A stretch of 64,000 nucleotides of DNA, from assembly GCA_036852015.1 (NCBI GenBank), contig JAANDG010000113.1:62001-126000 (forward strand), written 5' to 3'. A model generated the notes under the pieces. The model did no database searches. It saw nothing but the letters and a program-made list of their open reading frames with translations, and was not told the DNA's origin. A program made the position numbers and the translations under genes. This stretch comes from Pelodera strongyloides. Its lineage: Eukaryota > Nematoda > Chromadorea > Rhabditida > Rhabditidae. This document shows positions 1-19,726 of the stretch, in pieces; the first letter of the stretch is position 1; every line of letters begins with the position of its first letter.

Positions 1-2
1 GT

Positions 3-3000
3 ATGAATCGCACTGCTATGACTGGCGGTGGTCATCAGAACACGACGATCACATCGGCTAGGAAGGGCATGGACGTGTCGAACATGTCCACCACCTCACA
101 CAATTATGTCGGATTTGCAAACTTTCCCAATCAGGTACACCTTTGTTTCGCCCCTTTAATGGTCTTTATGCTGAAGAAGGGGGTTACCGTATGGTTGAAT
201 TTTGTACTGCTTTGTGTACCTAGTGCCTTACAAACCAAGGTGAAACTATGATTTATCGGACGGTTTTTGATTTTGAACTCGCTTGTTTTATTTTTTAGAG
301 GTAGAGGTGAGCAGATGACGTTTTATTTGTTTATGAGTACCGCTTTATTCAGACATATAATAATTTGACATTGCAGGTATTTCGTCGTGCCATACGCAAG
401 GGTTTCGATGTGAATATGATGGTTGTGGGTAGGGTTTTGTGGATTTACTTGTACATTTCCTTTTCATTTGCCGATTTGTTAGCGAGTTAGGAGTTGGACT
501 TAGTTTATGTGGTTGTTCGTCGTTCTGAAGGATCTCTCAAGAGCAACATATTGACTATCTACTAGACTGATGTGACTATATAAGATGTGTGAAACATTGC
601 TCTACAAACATAGTGCTTTTTGGTCTACCAATACCTAATGCAGGTCGCTCGGGTCTCGGCAAATCAACTTTCATCAACACGCTCCTTTCTGCTGAAATCA
701 ATGACAAGGATGCGGCACACAGACTGCTCACACCGGCTGCTGGTTCAACAGTGAGAATCGAACAAAAGACGGTACGTTCTTGGGTTAGAGACTGAGAATA
801 TGAATTGACCCATTTATCGTATCATATCATGCTCGTAACTATCATTATTATTATGTAATTACCAATTATCGCTTCGTGCTCGCATCTTCATTTTCCTCCT
901 GTGAGGCTTTACGTGATGCTTCTGAGTTCTGAGGCTTTTAACCACTGTTTTTTTTTTATGTTTTCGTATTCCTCTAAATGCTATGCGTATGCGTAGTAGC
1001 GTAGAAGTCATGCGTCAGCATGCATATGTTTATGTTAGATATTCACTAATATAATTAATATGGATACTGGATAGTATGATACTGCTACTTTCACTTTGCC
1101 GTTATAGGGTTGTGACGGAAACCGTATAGCCGATCCTTTTTAGGTTCGTATTGTGGAAAACGGTGTGGCAGTTAATCTGACACTGGTTGACACCCCTGGA
1201 TTTGGTGGCGCAATTGATAATAGTAAATGGTATTGTGCTTTGATTTCTCTATTACTTTTTTTTTTTGTCTTTTCTGATATTTCCTTTTTTTATCTAATCA
1301 ACTCGCATATTAAAATCCGAATCACAGAGTACTGTTGTTGGTCGACATTATGAACGGATTACCGGGATTACTGTAAAGCAGAAAACAGTCTTGCTTTATT
1401 ATTATTCATTATTATTATTATCATTATTATTATCATTATTATTATTATCATTATTAATTATTATCATTATTATTATTATTGTTGTTGTCGTCCGTAAGCC
1501 ATAGTGATTAGTCCATGTGGTAATGTGGTTGATTTATGATTGGCGGGTAACTTATAACCTGCGCCTTTTTTTGGATTCTTTTTCATTTCTTTTGGCATTG
1601 CAGCTGGGAACCGATCCAACAATTTGTCGACGCCCGTTTCCTCGACTATTTATGCGAAGAGACGAAATTGGAGAGAACCGAAAAAGTGGTGGACAGATGT
1701 GTGCATGTCTGTCTCTATTTTGTGGCCCCAACCGGGCATGGGTAGGTTTTTAGAGGGCCTGACTTTATCTGTGCGAACTTGTGCATAGATAGTAGGGTGT
1801 TAGTCCCTGGAAAGGCTTTCTGATGTGTTATCTTTATCCCGTTATCCGTAACCTAAACAAACCTTAAGGACCTTAGTAGAATTATGACGCAAACTAATCT
1901 GATCACCTAATCGTCTTTTAATTTGAAATAAGATGAGTCGGGGAAAGTGATATTATAGTGTGAATGTAATATGTGATATCTCATAGAAGTTCGTGTTTCT
2001 AAGGGAAGGCTGTTTTCAGTTTGGACGCGCTCGACGTTGAATTCATGAAGAAACTGCACGACCGCGTCAATATTATTCCTGTTCTAGCCAAGGCCGACTC
2101 ACTTACGAAAGCTGAACTCAAACGATTCAAGGCACAGGCAAGTTTAACAGTTGTGCTTGGTGACTAAGAATGTTTGTTTGTCTTTCCCTACCTTTATATT
2201 TATGCGTTGATATTTTGTTGTAGTTTGTAGTCATGTTTTAATTTTTCCAGGTGCTACGCGATCTAGAAACTCACAGTATCAAGGTGTACAAGTTTCCCGA
2301 ATCTGAGGTTTGTCCCTTTCCTTATTGATACTTTGGGTATGAGTTATGCTGTTTTATGGTTTGGTTGGGTTCCACATTTAGGAAAACTGAGAGCAAGTTG
2401 TTTGGGGCAGTGAATTTGCGTGTCATTGACTCTTCTATGTTTGTCCAAAACTTTTGGCGCGCTAACTGTTGTAACGTTCGTTTACTTTATTGGTCCTTGT
2501 CTGCGTACCGTACCCGTACTGTACTGTCACATGCGTTGTTCAGGACCCAGAAGACCGTAAACAGTTGGAACCCCTCCGACAGAGGGTCCCATTCGCTGTT
2601 ATTGGAAGTAACGAAATCAAGGAGGTTAACGACAAGAAGGTCCGATGCCGGTACGCTACATTCTTAGTTTGCTATGCCAGTTTGGGCTTGAGCTTTTATG
2701 ACGAGCAAGACTTGCATTCTATTATGCGCTATACTGGAGTTGGGCATGAATCGGCAGTTTTTTTGGACAGTTTGATTCAGATCTTTCAAATCTTAACAGG
2801 CTATCTCCGTGGTCCGTGGGCACTGGATTAGCTTGAAGACTTTTCTTGATATGTGTGAGATTCTCATTTAGCGTTCTCTTTTCAGTGAATACCCATGGGG
2901 CGTTGTCGAGGTGGAGAATATGGAACACAACGACTTCCTCGCTCTCCGTGACATGATTATTGTGTGGAATATGATTGGTGCGTTTTGTTCAGTAATGGGT

Positions 3001-5742
3001 CATGGCCTTCTTATTTATCATTGTGTGCGTTTGTCCAGACGTACTCACTCACTCAAGCCATAATAGAGGACGCTTGCGTACGTTCCCTAAGTACGGTTCT
3101 TAGACTCAGCCTAGTATGTTATTGATTTAATTTAATTATATGTGCTCTATCTTATCAATTTGCATGGGGGATAGTGGAAGACAATCTGTGAGAGAACCTA
3201 CTTGAAGACAGATGATCTTCAATTTTGTTAATGATGTTAAGTTATTTGTAGAACATCATGGTACTATTTAGACCTGATCGACGTCACTAGAGGTGTCCAT
3301 TTTGAAAACTTCCGCTGCAGACAAATGGGAAGTATTCCCAAGGGAAAACATGATAAGTGAGTTTTAGTCTTGTGAATTAGTTCTTTTATAGGTTAGTGAA
3401 TGGATTGACTGAGAGTTTGTTGGTTGGTGGCTTCATTGAGATAATATATGTATGTATATTCTGTTTGGCAGGATTTGCAACTATTATCTGTTCAATTTGA
3501 GCATCCCTCCAACAGCACGCCAACAAACAAATATTATTGCAATCTAGACGTGTAAATGTGTTATGTTTCTGAAACAGAATACATTCGTCATTCAGCTAAA
3601 TGAAGCACTAAAAATTTATCCTTTGTTAGCGCGTTAGCGCTAACATAGTTTGTGTTACATCAGAGAGCCCTTTTCTTTTTAGGGACCCGTTCACTTCTAT
3701 GGAAGACGAGCTGAGACAACGCGACAAGGAGATCACAGACAAGAAGAAGCACTTGTACAAGGTATATGGTGGACTTGTAGAGAGGAATTAGAAGATTTGG
3801 TAGCTTATCTCTGAGTCGTGACTCGAGAACCTAGATACCATATCGTTACTTCGTCACATTATATACATTGTTTATGTGAGTATTATATGAATATATATCA
3901 TGTGATGTGAGTATGTGAGATATTTTAGTGCCAATACCGTAACAGTGTTGTTTGATTTAGTGTATTTATTCGTAATGGATTATAAGTTGATTTGTTGATT
4001 AGGCTGGGCTGACATATAACAAAAGATTTAGGGAAATATTTGCAAAACTGTGTAAAGCAGGTCAAGATATACTTGTATGATACACCTTTCCATTTTTCTT
4101 TTACCCGATTGCTAATGGACTGCAGTACAAGTGTCGTTATATGTATATTGCTTTCTCTTCATCATATTATGTGATGCGCACCTCGGTGTTATTTAAGAAA
4201 TAAATAAATACTCCGTAAATTGCTTTCAGATGTTGGAGGATAAGGTGGCTGAACGGGAACGGAAGAACAAGGACGCTTGTGCAAAGGTAGCTTCATATAT
4301 ACATTATTTTTTTATGTTTGACTGAGTTTGCATTGATGATTTATTACTTGTTAATTTGTCCATGCTGATCTATCTGAATTGTGCACATTGGCTGAGAATA
4401 TTCTCGCTTATGTCTTTTATGTAATTCCTGTTACCTTATGTTACTATGATTCATATTCGTTGGAATTCCAGGAGCAACAACGTCGCCGTGAAATCCAAAT
4501 GATTCTTGAACAGAAGAGAACCGAATTGGAAGCAGTTAGGACGGCAGTGAGTTTTTATTTATGTAATTTACTCTTTCCTTTTCTTCTCTGGTCCTCAGGC
4601 GCGCAAATGCGTAGCCGCGTCCGCGCGAAAAGATTGCAAATTTGCATTGAAAAATTCGAGACGCAGAGAAACTTCTTTTCTGCGTCTCCGCCTTTCCCAT
4701 GTTAAAAAGAATATCTCTTTTCCGCGGACGCGGTTACGCATTTCCGCGCTGCGCGCCTGAGAACGTAGTTTCCAGGTGTTTTGTTGGGTGTCATATCTTG
4801 TATTCTTGACCGATACATGAATAATTTTGAAGATTATCTAGAAACGGCACCTATTCATTGTAAGTGAATTATTCTTAGGTATCGGAACAGTCGTCTATTA
4901 TGCTTTAGGGGTTTATCTTACATTTACTTAGTTCTTTCAGTTCTTCACATTTTTCTCCAAATCTCCTTCTAGATATCAGAGCTTCGTGACCACACATCCA
5001 GTAACACCCCGTCTTGTATAAGCATGTAGATTGTGAGGAGAATCTGAATGTTTATCGTCCTATTCCTGGGTTTTCGGCACAGCACCGCATGATTAATTGG
5101 CGGGTCGCGCGGGCTGCAATTATCGGGCTAGCTTGTAGCTTTATTTTGAGTTGTTTTTGCAATACATTTTGTGTATGTTCATTGTCTGGGTTCTTGTTTA
5201 GGTCTCGGAATTGCGTCGTGGAAATACACTCACCGATTCGAAGACGTCAATCTTTTCAAATGAAAATGCAGGTGAGTGATCGGGTGATGAGATGTTAAGG
5301 GCGCGTTCGGGATTGATTTTCCGAAAGGAAACCATGCAAATTCAGTTCTGATGGACGTTTTGGAAACGTTTAAAGCTTGGAGAAAACAGTAGGTAAAGTA
5401 CAATACAAATTAGCATCAAATCGGAACGCGCCCTAACGGTTTCTTTTCCCTGTTTCTCGGCTATTCCTTTTCCTTTTTGTGATTCCTTTTTTTGGACTTT
5501 GATATTACTTTTGCATTTTGCTTGGGGCTTAGTTCCTGTGAAAGTGAAGTTTTGGAAAGTAGTTCTTTCTTTGTCTCACACACGTCTTCTCTGAACACCT
5601 GTTGTTGAGTGAGAGTTGAACGTTACCATTGAATTTGAATTCGTATAATCGTTTAGTTTGATTCTATTCAGGCAAACACTCTCCCGGGGCCGAGAAAACA
5701 AAAAAGAAGACTGGAACACTGGGTCTCTTCAACAGGAATTAA
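3..5742 (+). CDS. Septin GTPase, 15-exon main form (5' end may lie upstream)
   Basis: Filament-forming cytoskeletal GTPase of the septin family. Exons: 3-134, 377-428, 644-771, 1144-1229, 1604-1741, 2020-2137, 2251-2307, 2544-2650, 2886-2963, 3252-3356, 3683-3761, 4230-4286, 4472-4546, 5202-5271, 5672-5742. All phases agree and give 450 aa. Visible are a polybasic stretch RRAIRKGF (about residue 47), the P-loop GRSGLGKS (62-69), the switch motif DTPGFG (120-125), AKAD (202-205), the septin-unique [10 protein letters not shown] block, and a charged C-terminal coiled coil (about 340-400). The donor after 2137 is GC (CAG|GCAAGT). The 2963/3252 junction is the least certain. The first ATG at 3 sits at the window edge, so upstream coding exons cannot be excluded. 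An alternative last exon lies at 4973-5029. A poly(A) signal AATAAA is at 6083. It looks closest to the SEPT7/SEPT3-like or UNC-59-like groups, but the subtype is not certain. Confidence 0.93.
1390..1485 (+). repeat. ATT/ATC trinucleotide microsatellite in septin intron
   Basis: About 95 bp of ATT repeats interrupted by ATC triplets, inside the intron between septin exons 1144-1229 and 1604-1741. Confidence 0.9.
4594..4761. mobile_element. Short inverted-repeat element (MITE-like) in septin intron
   Basis: The segment begins CTCAGGCGCGC and ends with its exact reverse complement GCGCGCCTGAG. The imperfect inverted repeat continues inward (TGCGTAGCCGCGTCCGCG against CCGCGGACGCGGTTACGCA). It is about 168 bp, more GC-rich than the surrounding intron, and has no coding capacity. 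It looks like a non-autonomous DNA transposon copy. No clear target-site duplication was seen. Confidence 0.7.
4973..5029 (+). CDS. Alternative terminal exon of the septin gene
   Basis: This block follows a good acceptor (TTCTAG at 4967-4972) and starts in phase 0, as does exon 5202-5271. It therefore joins the exon ending at 4546 equally well. It encodes [18 protein letters not shown] and then a TAG stop. The competing exon begins [12 protein letters not shown], so the two start alike (I/V-SELR). This suggests tandem exon duplication used for alternative C-termini: an 18-residue tail here against a 46-residue tail ending in a Lys-rich stretch. Whether both are used cannot be told from DNA alone. 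Confidence 0.55.
   Translation: MSELRDHTSSNTPSCISM
5296..5436. mobile_element. MITE family 1, short copy in septin last intron
   Basis: Starts AGGGCGCGTTCGGGATTGAT and ends with the inverted terminal sequence TCGGAACGCGCCCT. It lies between the last two septin exons. The same termini recur at 30543-30812 and 37799-38199, so this is a dispersed family. Internal landmarks shared with the 30.5-kb copy include GTTTTGGAAACGTTT-like and CTTGGAGAAAAC-like blocks. Confidence 0.75.
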
Positions 5743-7165
5743 GGTTTTATAATGGATATTCTCTAAACTCTATTATTATCATCAACTGCACAAGTTCTCG
5801 TAGTATGTCATTACAATGCAAGATTCTCGTTTTGTTTCTCAACTTGCATATGAATTCTCTGGAGCAGTTTGTAGTTTTGATTGTTTGAAAACTTGTGCTT
5901 GTGGCTTTACTATTTATAGCCCAGATATTCGTGTGCATGGTTAGGCCTCAGTCTATACATTTACATACTTGGTGTATGTTGTGTGTAATGGGTATTTATG
6001 TGGTCTGAGAGTTTATTATAAAGTAGGCGCTAGAAGGTGCTTCACATTGGGAGGCATACTCTTGTGCACGAGCATCATGTCTAATAAAGTGTCTGTTTTA
6101 AAGATTTATTGTGTTTCATCGAGAATTAATACTTTTACATTTACCGTTTCGACATCTTGTGCTATTCTACAATTTCATGTTCTTCTTCTTTATATTTATA
6201 TTGAAGTGAGGCGCAATTTGAAATTTTATTTTCTGTGCTTGAGTTTGTACCCTAGAATCTAGAATACGTGCCCTATTTGCTTGTAATTTTTAAGCAATTG
6301 AGAAAAAGGGTTTTGCTGATGAAATTAATTTATTGAGTTTTATTGAAGGCTTGGGATGTAAAGCAGCGAACCTCTTAGCCACTTTTGGTTCTGTATCGGG
6401 GATTGCAGATTTTTTAATCCGTTATTATCTTGTTTAATTGCATTTATAATATTTTTCAGATATCCGGTTTGCTTAAGTGTTTATTGCTTTGTATATCCAC
6501 GTATATAAAATGGTTAATTATCTCATGGAGTTTATTTTAGACTTTTAGGGTGTCGTTTTCATTTCTGTTGTTTTGAAATGCAAATATTTATTAGCCTCTT
6601 TTAGAAAGAGCTCATAGAATTCAAACTTCAAACTATAATGTTCCGGTTGGCCTTTTTGATATATTCTTGTAGCTGGTTGTTCACATGACTTGCGAGTTCG
6701 GAAAGATGTTTGCGAAGAAGAGTCACAGGAACCTGAACAATGGATTGTTTTCTCTGTCCGGAAAATAGCCAGTTCAGTAGTTGTTTAGATTTACCAACCC
6801 TTATTAGACCTAGAATTCGGCCGTATTCACCAATACGCAGTGAGCCCTCCCTGCCCTCCCAGCGAGCTAAAGAGTGCAAGAAAGAAGAGACTCAGAGCGC
6901 TCGTGAGCCTAGGAAGGGCTGCGTGTATGTTGGGGAATAGCTATTCTGAACTGAATGTACTCCCTGACAAATTAAGAGAAAAATCACAAATTTCTTACGA
7001 TTAAACGTTCATCCAGCGGTAGTTGGTAGTCCGCCTCACTGCATTTGTTTACATCGATTACCGAGATAAATGGGTCGTGGTAGAGATACTTGGGGCGACC
7101 TTTGTAACTAAAAACAAGTACGAATATAAAGTGAAATGGAGTTGCCCACACAGAAGAGTCTCCAA
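5743..7165. other. Septin 3' region and intergenic DNA
   Basis: Holds the septin 3' UTR with AATAAA at 6083, then AT-rich DNA up to the minisatellite. Septin and the DUF273 gene converge here. No further gene is supported; the small open frames near 6630-6940 and 7058-7342 have no splice context or family similarity. Confidence 0.6.
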
Positions 7166-7167
7166 CT

Positions 7168-7682
7168 GACGTAGACTACCCACAGGACCACCCGCACAGT
7201 TTACCCAGCGGTCGCCCGGTTCCTCAGGAACACAAACGTAGCTTACACATACACCTAGTTTACCCATCGGACCACCCACGAAGTTTACCAAACAACCACC
7301 CACTGAAACACACACGTAGTTTATCCATAGTGCCATCCACATAGTTTACCCTCAGGACCACCCACATAGTTTACCCTCAGGACCACCCACATAGTTTACA
7401 TAGTCCTCAGAACATGACCACCCATTTCGTTTAACTACAGGACCACCCAAATTGTTTGCCTACAGGGCCACCCATGTAGTTTACTTACAGGACCACCCAC
7501 GTAGTTTAACTACTACAGGACTACCCACATAGTTTACCCTCAGGAATACCCGTAGTTTACCCACAGGACCACCCGAGTAGCTTATCTGCAGGACCACTCA
7601 ATCAGTTTACCCTCAGGACCACCCACGTAGTTTACCCTCGGGACCACCCACGTAGTTTATCAGACGACCACCCACGAAGAAG
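7168..7682. repeat. Degenerate ~24-25 bp minisatellite
   Basis: About 20 diverged tandem units with a core close to CAGGACCACCCACGTAGTTT and variable linkers such as ACC or ACCCT. Unit length drifts (22-28 bp) and point changes are frequent, so the array is old. It ends about 100 bp beyond the DUF273 stop codon, in the convergent intergenic space. It is not a CRISPR array, because there are no unique spacers. Confidence 0.85.
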
Positions 7683-7781
7683 TTTATTGTGAAATTGTAT
7701 ACGAAACTTGTTTGAAACGTAAAACAACAACTGCCATGGTATGTAATGGCCCTGCAACTAGTAGAAAGATGATCCAACTGA

Positions 7782-10037
7782 CTATGGTCTATCCTCGTTC
7801 ATTGGTCCATACGGTAGTCTTCGGTCGTTTTGCAGTCCATGAAGCATAAAGTCTGCGTGGGGATTCCATCGAGAATCAGTCAACCAGATGTCACGCATCC
7901 AGCCAGAACCCTGAAAAGTCAAAGAAATAATAACAGATCTGTCAAGTTAAAAATCACCCTCAGTAAAAACTGAACACTTGACTGGGACTTACCGTGGCTA
8001 AATTTTTGAAGAGAGGAATCTATATTTATATTGTTGCCGAGTAACAATCAATCATTAATTGTTACTACAGAAAATATGTATCACGTTAAAAATTATGCGT
8101 ACTGCTAAATATTCGCAAGTCCGAATCCGACCTTTTTTAATATTTTGATTTTGTGAAAGTGGCTGCGGTTTCCCACAATGCTTCTGATACAAGCTTCAAA
8201 TGCGGCGAGCTGTTCCCAGTTGCGGAGAGAAATGTAGAGCTGGCGACAAGGCTGAAATAGATATTTATGAGAATCTGAATCGTAAAAACTTTCTTATGCG
8301 CAATCACCCAAGGACACATGAATGCACTGATTCCCACTGATTCGCATTGTATGTGAAAACGAAATTTAAGAAGACTCACAGAAAACTGTTCTACAAGCTC
8401 GGGTAGCAGACAATCCGCTACGAACATCTGAAAAACGAGAAATTTTTTATTACATTTAGTAGTTAATTTGTCGGTTCCTTTCCATATTTTTGGTTGTAAA
8501 GCTTCAGATTTTCCAGTTTTTTCTTCTACCATGGAATTTATTACACAATATGAAATAGGATACAGTACTTTAGCGGGAGTTTCTAGAAAATGGCTTCACT
8601 AAGCGAAATACTAACCAGTAAACCAAAGAAAGTCAAAAAAACGCACATGAAAGGCTCCGTTGTCTCGTCCTGTGAAAACCCCCGGATAAGCGTGCTCATA
8701 ATTGGCAAATCTGTAATTTTCTATTTTTCCGCATCCAAGTCAAATTAGTCAAGGACAAATGGTTTTGGTTTCACGAAACGAAAAGGCGAAATTCAGACAA
8801 GTCTTTTTTGTGTGGGACTTTTTCAAGAAAGGAGTTTTATCCACGAATTCACCTACTTCATTAGTAATTCCGCCGCTCTAGGAGTGTTCCTGACAATATA
8901 GGATCCAGTTGCGTATTCCCAATTGAAGAAACGCTCATAGAATATGATATCGAAATCCGAGTCGATGTATTCTTCGATTCGCCTGAATAGAAACGGATTG
9001 AGATCTTTCAAATCGATTCTATTTATAATTTATACTCATTTGATACGAATGTAATACTGAGAGGCATGGATGCTATAGTGCACATGGGCGTGACTTGAAC
9101 CAACAGCAACTTTGTAAATACATATTTACCACTGAAAAATTATCTTTATCAAGAATCTATGCGGTTTTCAATCCAGGTAGAAAATAACATACCTTTCCAG
9201 GTTCACCACGGCTACATCAGCATCCAGGAAGACGATATAGTCAGTGGAGGGGAGAAGGGTGGCCACGATACAGTGTCTTACGAACATGAACTAAAATAGA
9301 ATCCTACGGTAATTGAATAAATATAGAGAAATACGGTAATAATTTTTCCCGGAAAAGATATCGAATTTTCATACGCTTTTCACATACAATTCGGATTTTC
9401 ATACACTGGAATGGTATTTTCGGCTTATGGCAGATCTATTCAAAAAATAAGAAAGCTCTCACATCGTCCTGCTCACAATCAGGATATTCCACATCGCGAA
9501 CAATTTTCAATTCATACTTCTGACGTCGACAGTAACATTGGATACTAGACAAAGCGGTCGAAAAGGTGGTTTCCGAAGTTCCGTTCTAAATACTGAACTT
9601 CGCAGCCAATAAGAGATTGACCATGAACACGACGCACCCGCAATATCAGCTAACTTCTTATTGATTAACAATGTGCAAAATATTGGCATAAAATAGTATA
9701 TCTCCAGATAAGCGCACAGTGCAAAGGTAAAAATGCCGTAGTTTATTTACGCATAGCTTACCTTCATAACTATAAGTACAGTAATCTTTGGTTTAAGTTC
9801 TTCCTCTTGCGACTCGATGGCTTCAAGTTCGCTGTCTTCGAAGCCTCCATGCGTGACAAATATTAAGGGAGACCTGAGCCCTGTATAACTAGATATCAAG
9901 AAATAAATTGCTACTAGCATACTAATGACAGTAATTATCCGAATTATTCGACCACAATTGAATAAACTTTTCAGTTTCCGACGTCTCGAAGCTATTGTCG
10001 TAGTTGGACGGAAATGAACTAGTGCCGTAGGCATCAT
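7782..10037 (-). CDS. DUF273 family putative glycosyltransferase, type II membrane protein
   Basis: Eight exons (minus strand): 10037-9762, 9585-9463, 9290-9193, 8982-8857, 8710-8647, 8427-8380, 8251-8132, 7910-7782. All phases agree, giving 327 aa. There is a short basic N-tail (RRRK at 18-21), one membrane segment (about 31-49), a stem, then the conserved domain with RHCIVA and FLDADVAVVN (DxD-type motif D156-A-D158). Further conserved blocks are YERFFNWEYATGSY, TGRDNGAFH, FEACIR and a C-terminal GSGWMRDIWLTDSRWNPHAD followed by FMLHG. DUF273 is a nematode-expanded family with a nucleotide-sugar-transferase-like fold. A Golgi or ER lumenal orientation is inferred, and the donor and acceptor sugars are unknown. 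The donor after exon 8251-8132 (AAG|GTCGGA) is weak. ATG 10037 is followed at once by a second ATG. Confidence 0.88.
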
Positions 10038-10779
10038 GTCTGATCCAGCTGTTAAGTTACAACTTCAAAAAATTGACCGAATATAATTATAGCACAACAT
10101 CCACGTAAAATATGCAGGATGATTTTACCTACAAAATCCCGCTCTACCCTACCACCCACTATTGACCAAAATGCAAATGTGAGTAAATATACGATATGCC
10201 CGCGCTTGACCGAGGTGTATAGACCTATAGACTGCCGCTCATGCTGGGCGGGAATTATATATTTCACTACGCACCGAAAGTGCGATAATAAGCTACCTAA
10301 AAACGAACCCATGTTCATTCACACAAACTCACATATACTACCGTAGCTTCTTTTATGGGGTTTTTCATATCACAACTGTTGTGTAACTATTACAAATTAA
10401 CAACAAAATTTCACAAAAAGCGCTTTATGACATGATAGGCGTGTAAGGCAATGAATGCACAACATATGTATCAATATTGATAACTATTTACAAATTAATA
10501 CACACACACTATTTTGTACAAAGTGAATCAAAGCGAGCAAGCACAAGCAATTTTTTGGCGAATATCCAAGGATTAATAAATTAACAACCGGACTAGAGTT
10601 TACAAATAGGCGCGCATAATTTGTATAAATTCTGTAGGAGGTTCGTTTACTGTTATTAAGACCAAACAACCAAAGTACGGCACCAAAGCACATCCAAAGT
10701 ACAACCAAAGTACATCACCGAGATAAACCAAACGTAGGTTTTGCTCCATCTTCGATCGTCTACTCAAGACATTCGAATT
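10038..10779. other. Intergenic region between VPS34 stop and DUF273 start
   Basis: Must hold the DUF273 promoter and the VPS34 3' UTR. It is AT-rich and no coding exon was found. The open frames on both strands around 10052-10346 overlap each other and lack splice or homology support. Confidence 0.55.
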
Positions 10780-19064
<8,285 letters not shown>

Positions 19065-19726
19065 ACCCGTAACACTGTTTAGGTGCTATCTAGAAATGAA
19101 GACACATAAACATATGGACTAGGCAATAAAAACAGACTAGATACATATACATACATACTATGAGATATAAACATATCAGTCGAAGGAAGAAATGATGATC
19201 GCATAACAGAAAACCTAATGAATAATACATGCGAATCACGAGTAACCATTACCAAGCCAAATCCCAAAATAGAAATTCACCAAAGTGATTACGTATCTCT
19301 AGACACATAACACATGAGTAATAAAACCATGCCGAAAACATATGGATACAAATAGACAATCAATCATAAGTAATTACAAATGGCTTATAACCACACGTAG
19401 TACCAAGAGGCTCAAATTGAGAATCATTTTAATGGAAACAATTTATGCTTTCCTGAATAAGACAACCCGAAAATAAAATGAGAACATAGGCACATGTACA
19501 AAATTACAAGAACAAAAAAAAATACTGAATATAAAAGTAAAGATCGTGTCAAATTAATCAACTAGGTGAATATTAACGGTAAGGTGTATACGTAATTAGT
19601 TCTGATGTATAGGTACTAAAACCGAGGATTGGCAGTCCAACGCCGTATAAAACTTTCAAAATAAATGCATTAAGCTACCATTTAAACTAGAAACTTACGT
19701 TCGTTTCTCAAAAATATTAAAAATAA
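19065..19726. other. Short intergenic gap between EAF6 and VPS34
   Basis: Both genes read leftwards. The 660 bp hold the EAF6 3' UTR and VPS34 leader. The 5' half of an 80-bp direct duplication (19642-19722) lies here. No gene was seen. Confidence 0.55.
19642..19722. repeat. 80-bp direct duplication, copy 1
   Basis: Starts GCCGTATAAAACTTTCAAAA. It is nearly identical to 20177-20257, with only a few substitutions. Copy 1 lies just past the EAF6 stop codon and copy 2 in the intron upstream of the last but one EAF6 exon. Confidence 0.85.

Noticed and set aside
7168..7682. CRISPR-like array
   Set aside because: Units are degenerate, contiguous and without unique spacers, in a eukaryotic context. 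It is a minisatellite.
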